Source: Myxococcota bacterium (GTDB taxonomy: Bacteria > Myxococcota_A > UBA9160 > UBA4427). Taken from it: 64,000 nucleotides of DNA. Numbering within the stretch: position 1 is the stretch's first letter; each line of letters opens with the position of its first letter. The position numbers were made by a program, and so were the translations under genes. The notes under the pieces are model-generated. The model worked only from the letters and a program-made list of their open reading frames with translations. It ran no database searches and was not told the origin of the DNA. Location of the stretch: positions 930,001-994,000 of the forward strand of contig JAWKRT010000001.1 of assembly GCA_041389495.1 (NCBI GenBank), read 5' to 3'. Shown piece after piece: positions 14,751 to 22,519 of the stretch.

Positions 14751-15797
14751 CTAGCTTCGGGCCTCGCGTCGCGGCAGGAGGCCGCGCTCGATCAGCAGCT
14801 CGGCGATCTGCACGGCGTTCGTCGCCGCGCCCTTGCGCAGGTTGTCGGACGTCTGCCAGAGCCAGAGGCGGTCGCTCACGGCGTCGGTGCGCACGCGGCC
14901 GACGAGCACCGCGTCGCGGCCGGCGACGTCGTTGGGCGTCGGGAAGCGGCCCGTCGCGACGTCGTCGACGACCTCGACGCCCGGGAACGCCGCGAGCGCG
15001 CGCCGCGCCTCGTCGGGCCCGATCGGGCGCTGCGTGCCGAGCAGCATCGAGGCCGAGTGGCCGACCGGCACGGGAACGCGCACGCACGTCACGCTCACCG
15101 CGAGCTCCGGGAGCCCCAGGATCTTGCGCGTCTCGTGCAGCAGCTTCGCCTCCTCGCCGGTGAACGCGCCCTCGCCGAACGCGTCGCACTTCGGCACGAC
15201 GTTGTTCGCGATCTGCGCGTCGAAGACCTTCGGCGCGATCGCGACGCCCGATGCGAGCGCGCGCTGCTGCTCCTCGAGCTCGTCGATGCCGGGCTTGCCC
15301 GCGCCGGACACGGCCTGCAGCGTCGTGACGACGACGCTCTCGAGACCGGCCGCGCGGTGGATCGGCGCGAGCGCCATCACCGCGCCGATCGTCGTGCAGT
15401 TCGGGCACGCGATGATGCCCCGGTGCGCGTCGACGGCCTGCGGGTTCACCTCGGGAACGACGAGCGGCACGGTCGGATCCATGCGCCAGGTGCTCGACTT
15501 GTCGATCGCGACGGCGCCGGCCTTCGCGACCTCGGGTGCGAGCGACTTCGACAGCGAGCCGGTCGCGGCGAAGAAGACGACGTCGAGGCCGCCGAACGAG
15601 TCGGCCGCGGCCTCGGCGACCGGGACGCGCTCGCCGCGGAACGCGACCGTCGTGCCCGCCGAGCGCTCGCTCGCGAGCGCGCGCAGCTCGCCGACGGGGA
15701 AGGCGCGCTCCTCGAGCACGCGCAGCAGCACCTCGCCGACGGCGCCGGTCGCGCCGACGACGCCCACGTTCAGGTCGCGTTCGGGTCTTCGACTCAT
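14751..15797 (-). CDS. asd: Aspartate-semialdehyde dehydrogenase
   Basis: The protein has 348 aa. The ATG at 15797 is preceded by GGAGAG at good spacing and gives the family N-terminus LNVGVVGATGAVGEVLL (NADP-binding). The catalytic Cys is Cys134 in CPNCTTIG, and SGAGKPGIDELEEQ carries substrate-binding residues. It reduces aspartyl phosphate to aspartate semialdehyde for Lys/Met/Thr and diaminopimelate synthesis. An intrinsic terminator lies just upstream at 15843-15873, so asd must use a promoter between that hairpin and 15797 or read-through. Confidence 0.96.
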   Translation of the reverse strand: MSRRPERDLNVGVVGATGAVGEVLLRVLEERAFPVGELRALASERSAGTTVAFRGERVPVAEAAADSFGGLDVVFFAATGSLSKSLAPEVAKAGAVAIDKSSTWRMDPTVPLVVPEVNPQAVDAHRGIIACPNCTTIGAVMALAPIHRAAGLESVVVTTLQAVSGAGKPGIDELEEQQRALASGVAIAPKVFDAQIANNVVPKCDAFGEGAFTGEEAKLLHETRKILGLPELAVSVTCVRVPVPVGHSASMLLGTQRPIGPDEARRALAAFPGVEVVDDVATGRFPTPNDVAGRDAVLVGRVRTDAVSDRLWLWQTSDNLRKGAATNAVQIAELLIERGLLPRREARS

Positions 15798-15838
15798 CTC
15801 GAGCTCTCCGCGTGGGGGCGGCGCCGGCCGCCCCAACG

Positions 15839-15873
15839 AAAAACGCCCTTCCGACGCGAGGCCGGAAGGGCGT
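15839..15873 (-). terminator. Rho-independent terminator
   Basis: On the minus strand an 11-bp perfect stem (15873-15863 pairing with 15853-15843, CGGAAGGGCGT type) with a 9-nt loop is followed by five T residues (15843-15839). This is the only canonical U-tract terminator found in the window. It closes the short transcript carrying the 47-residue ORF, 24 bp after its stop. Confidence 0.85.
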
Positions 15874-15896
15874 GGATCCAGGTCCGCGTCCTCGGC

Positions 15897-16040
15897 CTAG
15901 CCGGACGTCGTCGTCTCCGTCGTCGGCGTCGTCGTCGCGATCGTCGGCCGGACACCGCCCGCCTCGGAGTGCCCGTGCGCGGCGCGAAGGGCGCGCGCGG
16001 CGTCGACGGAGCAGGGGTCGAGGAGGCGCGGGGTCGACAT
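15897..16040 (-). CDS. Small 47-residue ORF with own promoter and terminator
   Basis: The ATG at 16040 gives MSTPRLLDPCSVDAARALRA..., ending in a Thr-rich tail (TIATTTPTTETTTSG). Almost every third codon position is G or C, like neighbouring genes. It lies between a sigma70-type promoter that would start transcription about five nt before the ATG and a canonical terminator 24 bp after the stop, so it forms a self-contained unit of about 200 nt. No Shine-Dalgarno fits such a short leader, so translation would be nearly leaderless. There is one Cys and no signal or membrane segment. No family is recognised. It could instead be a small RNA gene. Confidence 0.5.
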   Translation of the reverse strand: MSTPRLLDPCSVDAARALRAAHGHSEAGGVRPTIATTTPTTETTTSG

Positions 16041-16051
16041 GACGGCGGCGG

Positions 16052-16079
16052 AGTATCCCGGAGGAGCCGGGGCTGTCAA
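16052..16079 (-). promoter_or_regulatory. Sigma70-type promoter of the 47-residue ORF
   Basis: Minus strand: -35 TTGACA (16079-16074) is a perfect consensus; 16 bp spacer; -10 GATACT (16057-16052). The predicted start is near 16045, only about 5 nt before the ATG at 16040. Confidence 0.65.
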
Positions 16080-16104
16080 GCCGCGCCCGGCGCGGGCGGC
16101 CCGC

Positions 16105-18753
16105 CTAAGCAGCGATTCCGCGCAGCGCGATCAACGGCCCCTCGGCGGGCACGCCGTCGCGCAGGTCGACCTCGAGCTCGCAGCTCCAGTGCTCGTCGCC
16201 GCGGTCGTCGACGAGCGTCTGGTGCACGTCCCAGAGCCGCGGCGCGCGCTCGCGCAGGAGCGTCTTGTCCGCCGTGCGCGCGCGCGGCTCGAACGAGAGG
16301 GAGGCGTACTCGGCGAAGAACGGCGCGAGGGCGTCCGCGATGCGCTCCGCCGTCCAGCCTCCGGCGTCGGCGGCGTCGGCCCCGCCGGCCCCGCCCGGTT
16401 CGCTCGCGGCGTCCTCGCCGCCTCGGACGCAGCGCGCGGCCTCCTCGAAGTCGCGGTGGGCGAGCGCGCGCACGAGACGGTGGCACTCGGCGCGCACGCG
16501 CGCGCGCAGCGCGCGCTCGTCCCGCAGGACGTCGGGCTCGCGCGCGCGCATCGGCGCGGCGTCGCCCTGCGGCGCGTCGCCCGGCGCGACGAGGCTCTCC
16601 CATTCCTTCACCAGGCTCGAGTCCACCTGCGTGACGGTCGCGCGCAGGTACTCGCGCACGTCGCGCAGCTCCTCGGTGACGGCCGCCGCCGGGACGTTGT
16701 GCGCGAGCGCGTTCCACACCTGGCTCAGGTAGCGGAGCAGCACGCCCTCCATGCGCGCGAGCTGGTTCGCGCGCACGGTGTCGGCGAAGCTCGCGTAGCG
16801 TTCGACCATCTCGCGCGCGATGCCCTTCGGGCGCACCTGCTCGGCGCGCACCCACGGATGGTGCAGCGCGAAGTGCTCGAAGGCCGCGCGCAGGAACTCG
16901 GCGTTCGGCTTCGGCCAGCTCACCTTCTCGAGCGCGGCCATGCGCTCCTCGTACTCGGCGCCCTCCGCGCGAAGGCGCGCCATCAGCTCGTCCTTCGCGC
17001 GCCGCTCCAGCTGGTAGAGGATCGCGCGCGGGTCCTCGAGGATCGCCTCGACGACGCTCAGCACGTCGAGCGCGTAGTCGGCGCTCGAGGGGTCGAGCGC
17101 GCCGATCGCCTCGACCGCGAAGAGCGAGAGCGTGTGGTGCAGCGAGAAGTCGCGCTGCAGGTCGGCGTCGATGCGCACGCGCGCGGGCCGGCCGCGCTCG
17201 AGGCGCACGATCTCGGCGGCGCGCAGCGAGCGGAAGCGCGCGGCGGCGTCGCGCCGGTGGCGGCGCTTGCGCGCCTCGTCGTCGTGGCAGGCGTCGACGA
17301 GCGCGAGCAGGTGCGCGTAGCCGCTCGCGCGCGCGCCTTCGTCGATGCCGCGCTGCAGGCACGCGACGAGCATCCCGTGCGAGACGGCGAAGCGCGACAC
17401 GAGCGGCTCGGTCGGCTTCGCGACGAGCTGATCGAAAGTGTCGCGCGTCCACGACACGAAGCCCTTCGGCGGCGACTTCGCGACGAGCTTGCGCTTCTTC
17501 GCGCCGCCCGCGGCCTCGGCCTTCGCGCGCGCGCGCGCGTTCTCGATCACGTGCTCGGGCGCCTGCGCGACGACGCTGCCGCGCACGTCGAAGCCGCGCC
17601 GACCGGCGCGTCCCGCGATCTGCTTGAAGTCGCGCACGCGGAGCAGCGCCTGCTTCTCGCCGTCGTACTTCGAGAGCGCCGTGAAGAGGACGGTGCGGAT
17701 CGGGACGTTCACGCCGACGCCGAGCGTGTCCGTCCCGCAGATCACCTGGAGCAGCCCCTTCTGTGCGAGCTGCTCGACGAGCAGCCGGTACTTCGGAAGC
17801 AGCCCCGCGTGGTGCAGCCCGATGCCGTGGTGGAGGATGCGGCGGACGTCCTTGCCGTAGGGCGAGTCGAAGCGGAAGCCGCCGATCGCGGCGGCGATCT
17901 CGGCGCGGCGCTCGCGCGTCGAGACGTTCGCGGACGTCAGCGCCTGCGCCTGCTCGGCCGCCGCGCGCTGCGTGAACGCGACGGCGTAGATCGGCGCCTT
18001 CCCCTCGCCGAGCAGGCGCTCGATCGTCTCGTGGAGCGGCGTCTCCGCGTACTCGTAGTCGAGCGGGACGGGGCGTTCGTCGCTGTGGACGTGCGCGACG
18101 CGCCGCCCGGTGCGTCGCTCGATCGCCTCCTCGATCGGCGCCGTGTTGCCGAGCGTGGCCGACATCAGCAGGAAGCGCGTGCGCGGGAGTGCGAGCAGCG
18201 GGACCTGCCACGCGACGCCGCGCTCGGGGTCGCCGTAGTAGTGGAACTCGTCCATCACGACGTAGGGCGCGTCGGCGCGCTCGCCCTGGCGGAGCGCCAT
18301 GTTCGCGAGCACCTCGGCGGTGCAGCAGACGACCGGCGCGCCCCAGTTGATGCTCGCGTCGCCCGTGAGCATCCCGACGTTCTCGGCGCCGAGCTCGTCG
18401 CAGAGCGCGAAGAACTTCTCGCTCGCGAGCGCCTTGATCGGCGCCGTGTAGAACGAGCGCTTCCCCTCGCAGAGCGCCTTGAAGTGCAGGCCGAGCGCGA
18501 CGAGCGACTTGCCCGAGCCGGTCGGCGTCGAGAGCACGACGTGGTCGCCCGTCATGAGCGCGAGGAGCGCCTCCTCCTGCGCGGGGTACGGGGCGAGGCC
18601 GCTCGCGTCGACCCAGGACAGGAAGCGGTCGAGGATCGCGTCGGGGTCGACGAGCGCGCCGTCGGGAATCCAGTCGCGCAGCGGCCGGCGCGGGCGCGCG
18701 GCCGGCCGCGTCGCGTCGTCCTCGGTTCGGGTCGGGGCTTCGTCGGGCGCCAT
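16105..18753 (-). CDS. Superfamily 2 DEAD-box-like helicase with DUF3516 domain
   Basis: The protein has 882 aa with an ATG start. Motif I is TPTGSGKS (76-83), motif II is VMDEFHYYG (near 168), motif III SATLG, and motif VI QIAGRAGRRGFD. This is a Ski2/HelY-like SF2 core in residues about 50-430. The remaining 450 residues are the DUF3516 region found in large bacterial helicases of this type (WPKPNAEFLRAAFEHF, HHPWVRAEQVRPKGIAREM). It probably unwinds RNA or DNA; a role in RNA quality control is suggested by the Ski2-like core but is unproven. It is divergent from nth across 45 bp, suggesting a shared promoter region. Confidence 0.9.
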   Translation of the reverse strand: MAPDEAPTRTEDDATRPAARPRRPLRDWIPDGALVDPDAILDRFLSWVDASGLAPYPAQEEALLALMTGDHVVLSTPTGSGKSLVALGLHFKALCEGKRSFYTAPIKALASEKFFALCDELGAENVGMLTGDASINWGAPVVCCTAEVLANMALRQGERADAPYVVMDEFHYYGDPERGVAWQVPLLALPRTRFLLMSATLGNTAPIEEAIERRTGRRVAHVHSDERPVPLDYEYAETPLHETIERLLGEGKAPIYAVAFTQRAAAEQAQALTSANVSTRERRAEIAAAIGGFRFDSPYGKDVRRILHHGIGLHHAGLLPKYRLLVEQLAQKGLLQVICGTDTLGVGVNVPIRTVLFTALSKYDGEKQALLRVRDFKQIAGRAGRRGFDVRGSVVAQAPEHVIENARARAKAEAAGGAKKRKLVAKSPPKGFVSWTRDTFDQLVAKPTEPLVSRFAVSHGMLVACLQRGIDEGARASGYAHLLALVDACHDDEARKRRHRRDAAARFRSLRAAEIVRLERGRPARVRIDADLQRDFSLHHTLSLFAVEAIGALDPSSADYALDVLSVVEAILEDPRAILYQLERRAKDELMARLRAEGAEYEERMAALEKVSWPKPNAEFLRAAFEHFALHHPWVRAEQVRPKGIAREMVERYASFADTVRANQLARMEGVLLRYLSQVWNALAHNVPAAAVTEELRDVREYLRATVTQVDSSLVKEWESLVAPGDAPQGDAAPMRAREPDVLRDERALRARVRAECHRLVRALAHRDFEEAARCVRGGEDAASEPGGAGGADAADAGGWTAERIADALAPFFAEYASLSFEPRARTADKTLLRERAPRLWDVHQTLVDDRGDEHWSCELEVDLRDGVPAEGPLIALRGIAA

Positions 18754-18798
18754 GCGGCCGAGCGTACCGCGCGCGGCGGCGGGCTATCGTCGCGCGCC

Positions 18799-19479
18799 AT
18801 GACCCGGGCCGAGAAGGCGCAGCGCATCGCGCGCATCCTCGACGAGCTCCACCCGCAGCCGCCGATCCCGCTCGCGCACGACGACGCCTACACGCTGCTC
18901 GTCGCCGTGCTGCTGTCGGCGCAGTGCACGGACGAGCGGGTGAACCAGGTGACGCCGCGCCTGTTCGCGCGCGCGAGCGACCCGTTCGCGATGGCGAAGC
19001 TCGACGAGGAGGAGATCCGCGGGATCATCCGCCCGTGCGGGCTCTCGCCGCAGAAGGCGAAGGCGATCCGCGAGCTGTCGCGGCTGCTCGTCGAGCGGCA
19101 CGAGGGCCGCGTCCCCGAGACGTTCGACGAGCTCGAGGCGCTCCCGGGCGTCGGGCACAAGACGGCGAGCGTCGTGATGACGCAGGCCTTCGGGAAGCCC
19201 GCGTTCCCCGTCGACACGCACATCCACCGGCTCGCGGCGCGCTGGGGGCTCTCGAGCGGTCGCTCGGTCGAGCAGACGGAGCGCGACCTGAAGAAGCTGT
19301 TCGCGCCCGAGCGCTGGGGGCGCGTGCACCTGCAGATCATCCACTTCGGGCGGACGCACTGCCCGGCGCGCGGCCACGACCTGGCGACGTGCCCGATCTG
19401 CGGCTGGGCGGCGACGCGCAAGCGCATCGCCGACGAGGCCGCCGCGCGCGCGCCGAAGCGGCGAACGGGTCGACGTTAG
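18799..19479 (+). CDS. nth: Endonuclease III, with atypical iron-sulfur loop
   Basis: The protein has 226 aa with an ATG start. The HhH-GPD glycosylase core is complete: LPGVGHKTASVV with catalytic Lys121 and VDTHIHRL with Asp139. It removes oxidised pyrimidines and cuts the abasic site. The C-terminal [4Fe-4S] loop, normally C-x6-C-x2-C-x5-C, is altered: Cys188, Cys198 and Cys201 are present with C-x9-C-x2-C spacing and no fourth Cys follows. The cluster is therefore probably absent or different. It shares a tight unit with a HAD phosphatase gene 3 bp downstream. Confidence 0.93.
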   Translation: MTRAEKAQRIARILDELHPQPPIPLAHDDAYTLLVAVLLSAQCTDERVNQVTPRLFARASDPFAMAKLDEEEIRGIIRPCGLSPQKAKAIRELSRLLVERHEGRVPETFDELEALPGVGHKTASVVMTQAFGKPAFPVDTHIHRLAARWGLSSGRSVEQTERDLKKLFAPERWGRVHLQIIHFGRTHCPARGHDLATCPICGWAATRKRIADEAAARAPKRRTGRR

Positions 19480-19482
19480 GCC

Positions 19483-20127
19483 GTGCCGCCGCGCTACCTG
19501 CTCTTCGACCACGACGGCGTGCTCGTCGACACCGAGCGCTGGTACTTCGAGGCCACGCGCACGGCGCTCGCCGGCCTCGGCGTCGCGCTGTCGGAGGCGA
19601 CCTACCTCGAATGGATGGCCGACGGACGTCCGTGCTGGGGCCTCGCGCTCGAGCGCGGCGCCTCGGAGGCCGAGGTCGCCGCCGCGCGCGAGGCGCGCAA
19701 CGACCTCTACCGCGACCTGCTCGCGCGCGAGGCGGTCGAGATCGAGGGCGTCGGCGAGGTGCTGGCCGAGCTCGCCGCGCGCCACCGCATGGGCATCGTC
19801 ACGACCTCGCGCCGCACCGACTTCGAGCTCGTGCAGCGCGGGCGCGGGCTCGTCGACCACTTCGAGTTCGTGATCACGGTCGAGGACGTCGCGCGCGCGA
19901 AGCCGCACCCCGAGCCGTACCTCGCCGGGCTCGCGCGCTTCGGCGCGCGGCCCGAGGAGGCGCTCGTCGTCGAGGACTCGTCGCGCGGGCTCGCGGCGGC
20001 GCACGCGGCGGGCATCGCGTGCCTCGTCGTGCGCAACGCGTTCACCGCACCGCAGGACTTCGGGCTCGCGTGGCGCGTCGTCGACTCGATCCGCGACGTG
20101 CCGGAGGCCGTGCGCGCGCGGCCGTAG
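19483..20127 (+). CDS. HAD-superfamily IA phosphatase
   Basis: The protein has 214 aa with a GTG start 3 bp after the nth stop. HAD motif I is FDHDGVLVD (residues 8-16, DxD written D-H-D), motif II is VTTSRR, motif III is AKPHPEPYL and motif IV VVEDSSRGLAAAHAAG. The alpha-helical cap between motifs I and II resembles beta-phosphoglucomutase/phosphoglycolate phosphatase proteins. It is a cytoplasmic small-molecule phosphatase; the substrate cannot be assigned. Co-transcription with nth is likely, so phosphoglycolate left by DNA repair is a possible but speculative substrate. Confidence 0.9.
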   Translation: MPPRYLLFDHDGVLVDTERWYFEATRTALAGLGVALSEATYLEWMADGRPCWGLALERGASEAEVAAAREARNDLYRDLLAREAVEIEGVGEVLAELAARHRMGIVTTSRRTDFELVQRGRGLVDHFEFVITVEDVARAKPHPEPYLAGLARFGARPEEALVVEDSSRGLAAAHAAGIACLVVRNAFTAPQDFGLAWRVVDSIRDVPEAVRARP

Positions 20128-20164
20128 CCGCCGCTCCGTCGCTCGTCGGGTGCGCCGCGCGCGG

Positions 20165-21064
20165 TCAGGCCGCGCGCGTGATCAGCACGAGCGCGCCGAT
20201 CGAGGCCGCGGGCGGCGCCGCGTCCGAAGGCTCGATCTCGACGCGTCGGCCCACCACCTGCACGACGTGGAGCGCGCCGTCGAGCGCGACGAAGCCCTTC
20301 GCGCGCACGAGCCCGGGGACGGCCGCGAGCTCGCGCTCGAGCGCGTCGCGCGCGAGCGCCGCCGGCACGCGCCAGACGCGCGTCGCGAACGCGTCGTGGT
20401 GGTGCGCGTGCGCCTCGTGCGCGGGCGCCGGGCCCGCGCGGTCGACGCGCCCGGCGTCGGGCGGGAAGAGCACGTCGGGATCGACGCGCCCCTGCACCGC
20501 GCGCACGATCGGCGCCTCGGGCTCGATCGCGGCGAGCTTCGCCTCGAGCGCGGCGAGCGCGGGCTCGCCGCCGGGCACGAGGTCGACCTTGTTCAGCACG
20601 AGCAGGTCCGCCGAGTGCACCTGGTCCTCGAACGCGCCCTCGAGGTCGCGGCCCTCGAGGAGCTGCTCGGCGTTCACGACGACGACGGCCGCGTCGTCGC
20701 CCATCCACGCCGACACGGGCTCGCGCCAGAAGTTGAGCTGCGTGTCGAACGGGAGCGCGGCGCCGGACGTCTCGACGACGATCCGGTCGGGTCGCACGCG
20801 CTCGTAGAGCTCCTGCAGCGTCGTCACGAGGTCGTCCGAGAGCTCGCAGCACACGCAGCCGCCCTCGAGCTCGACGAAGGCCTCGCCCCCGCCGCCGAGC
20901 AGCGCGCGGTCGACGCCGAGCTCGCCGATCTCGTTCGAGACGATGGCGACGCGCGTCCCGCTCGCCTGCGCGCACGCGAGCAGGTGGCGCACGAGCGTCG
21001 TCTTGCCGGAGCCGAGGAAGCCCGACACGACGAGCGCGGGGATGCGAGGCGATGCGGTCGACAC
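20165..21064 (-). CDS. CobW/COG0523-family GTPase (metal chaperone)
   Basis: The protein has 299 aa with a GTG start at 21064. The G1 loop is GFLGSGKT (15-22), followed by the family CxCC metal site in GGCVCCEL (Cys72, 74, 75), ETSG and NKVD (G4). A histidine-rich stretch (HEAHAHHHD) precedes the C-terminal CobW_C domain. COG0523 GTPases insert or deliver metals such as Zn, or Co in cobalamin synthesis. A link to B12 is attractive because a B12-dependent RNR is encoded in this window, but no cobalamin genes are adjacent. It is divergent from glutathione reductase across 35 bp. Confidence 0.9.
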   Translation of the reverse strand: MSTASPRIPALVVSGFLGSGKTTLVRHLLACAQASGTRVAIVSNEIGELGVDRALLGGGGEAFVELEGGCVCCELSDDLVTTLQELYERVRPDRIVVETSGAALPFDTQLNFWREPVSAWMGDDAAVVVVNAEQLLEGRDLEGAFEDQVHSADLLVLNKVDLVPGGEPALAALEAKLAAIEPEAPIVRAVQGRVDPDVLFPPDAGRVDRAGPAPAHEAHAHHHDAFATRVWRVPAALARDALERELAAVPGLVRAKGFVALDGALHVVQVVGRRVEIEPSDAAPPAASIGALVLITRAA

Positions 21065-21099
21065 GGAGCGCTGGAATAGCGCCCGCTAGAATCCGCGCC

Positions 21100-22461
21100 A
21101 TGCCGGAATCCTTCGACTACGACCTGTTCGTGATCGGCGCGGGCTCGGGCGGCGTCCGCGCCAGCCGCATCAGCGCCTCGATGGGCGCGCGCGTCGCGTG
21201 CGCCGAGGAGCGCTTCCTCGGCGGCACGTGCGTCAACGTGGGCTGCATCCCGAAGAAGCTGCTCGTCTACGCCTCGCACTTCCGCGAGGAGATGGAGGTG
21301 GCGACGGCCGGCTACGGCTGGAGCGTCGGGCCGACGTCGTTCGACTGGCCGACGCTCGTCGCCAACAAGGATCGCGAGATCGCGCGGCTGAACGGCATCT
21401 ACCGCGGCCTGCTCGAGAAGGCGGGGGTCGACCTGATCGAGGCGCGCGCCGTGCTCGAGGGGCCGCACGCGGTGCGCGTCGGCGACCGCGTCGTGACGGC
21501 GCGGACGATCCTCGTCGCGACGGGCGGCTGGCCGCAGGTGCCGGATGTCCCCGGGCGCGAGCTCGCCATCACGTCGAACGAGGCGTTCGCGCTCCCGCGC
21601 CTCCCCGAGCACGTCGCGATCGTGGGCGGCGGCTACATCGCCGTCGAGTTCGCGGGCATCTTCCACGGCCTCGGGTCGCGCGTGACGCTGCTCTACCGCG
21701 GGCCGCTCTTCCTGCGCGGCTTCGACGACGAGGTGCGCGGCTGGCTGGCCGACGAGCTGCGCGCGAAGGGCATCGACCTGCGCTTCGAGGTGAACGTCGC
21801 CGGCATCGAGGCGCGCGACGGACGCAAGCGCGCCGCCCTCACCGACGGCACGGCGCTCGACGTCGACGAGGTGTTCTTCGCGACCGGGCGCGTGCCGAAC
21901 ACGCGCGGGCTCGGGCTCGAACGCGCGGGCGTCGCCACCGGACCGAACGGCGAGATCCCCGTCGACGCGCACTCGCGCACCAACGTGCCGAGCGTCTACG
22001 CGATCGGCGACGTGACCGACCGCATCCAGCTCACGCCCGTCGCCATCCACGAGGCGATGTGCTTCGCGCGCACGGTCTTCGGGGGGACGCCGACGTCGCC
22101 CGACCACCGCGACGTGCCGTCCGCCGTCTTCAGCCAGCCGCCGATCGGGACGGTCGGGCTCACGGAGGAGGAGGCGCGCGCGCTCGGGCGGCCGATCCAC
22201 GTCTACACGTCGAGCTTCCGGGCGCTCAAGGACACGCTCACCGGGCGCAGCGAGCGCACGCACATGAAGCTCGTCGTCGATCGCGAGAGCGACCGCGTGC
22301 TCGGCGTGCACGTCGTCGGCCCCGACGCGGGCGAGATCGTCCAGGGCTTCGGCGTGGCGCTCAAGTGCAACGCGACGAAGGCGCAGTTCGACGCGACGAT
22401 CGGCATCCATCCGACCGCGGCCGAGGAGCTCGTCACGATGCGCGAGCCGACGCGGAGCTGA
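21100..22461 (+). CDS. gor: Glutathione-disulfide reductase
   Basis: The protein has 453 aa. The ATG at 21100 places the FAD-binding FVIGAGSGGVRASR at residue 10. The redox disulfide is Cys44/Cys49 in GGTCVNVGCIPKKL, the NADPH site is VGGGYIAVEFAGIF followed by Arg residues, and the catalytic His-Glu pair is GIHPTAAEE at the C-terminus. It is a cytoplasmic NADPH-dependent flavoenzyme that keeps glutathione reduced. The alternative, a glutathione amide or trypanothione-type reductase, cannot be excluded. The start gap of 35 bp to the divergent GTPase gene is short. Confidence 0.93.
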   Translation: MPESFDYDLFVIGAGSGGVRASRISASMGARVACAEERFLGGTCVNVGCIPKKLLVYASHFREEMEVATAGYGWSVGPTSFDWPTLVANKDREIARLNGIYRGLLEKAGVDLIEARAVLEGPHAVRVGDRVVTARTILVATGGWPQVPDVPGRELAITSNEAFALPRLPEHVAIVGGGYIAVEFAGIFHGLGSRVTLLYRGPLFLRGFDDEVRGWLADELRAKGIDLRFEVNVAGIEARDGRKRAALTDGTALDVDEVFFATGRVPNTRGLGLERAGVATGPNGEIPVDAHSRTNVPSVYAIGDVTDRIQLTPVAIHEAMCFARTVFGGTPTSPDHRDVPSAVFSQPPIGTVGLTEEEARALGRPIHVYTSSFRALKDTLTGRSERTHMKLVVDRESDRVLGVHVVGPDAGEIVQGFGVALKCNATKAQFDATIGIHPTAAEELVTMREPTRS

Positions 22462-22519
22462 GCGCGACGCGGCCGAAGCCGGAGCTATGCTGCGCACTCC
22501 GCGACGAGGAGGCCGGTGG

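Noticed and set aside
15897..16079. Longer 60-codon version of the small ORF starting at 16079
   Set aside because: Its first 13 codons would overlap the -35 and -10 boxes, so transcription would start after that start codon. The ATG at 16040 is used instead.
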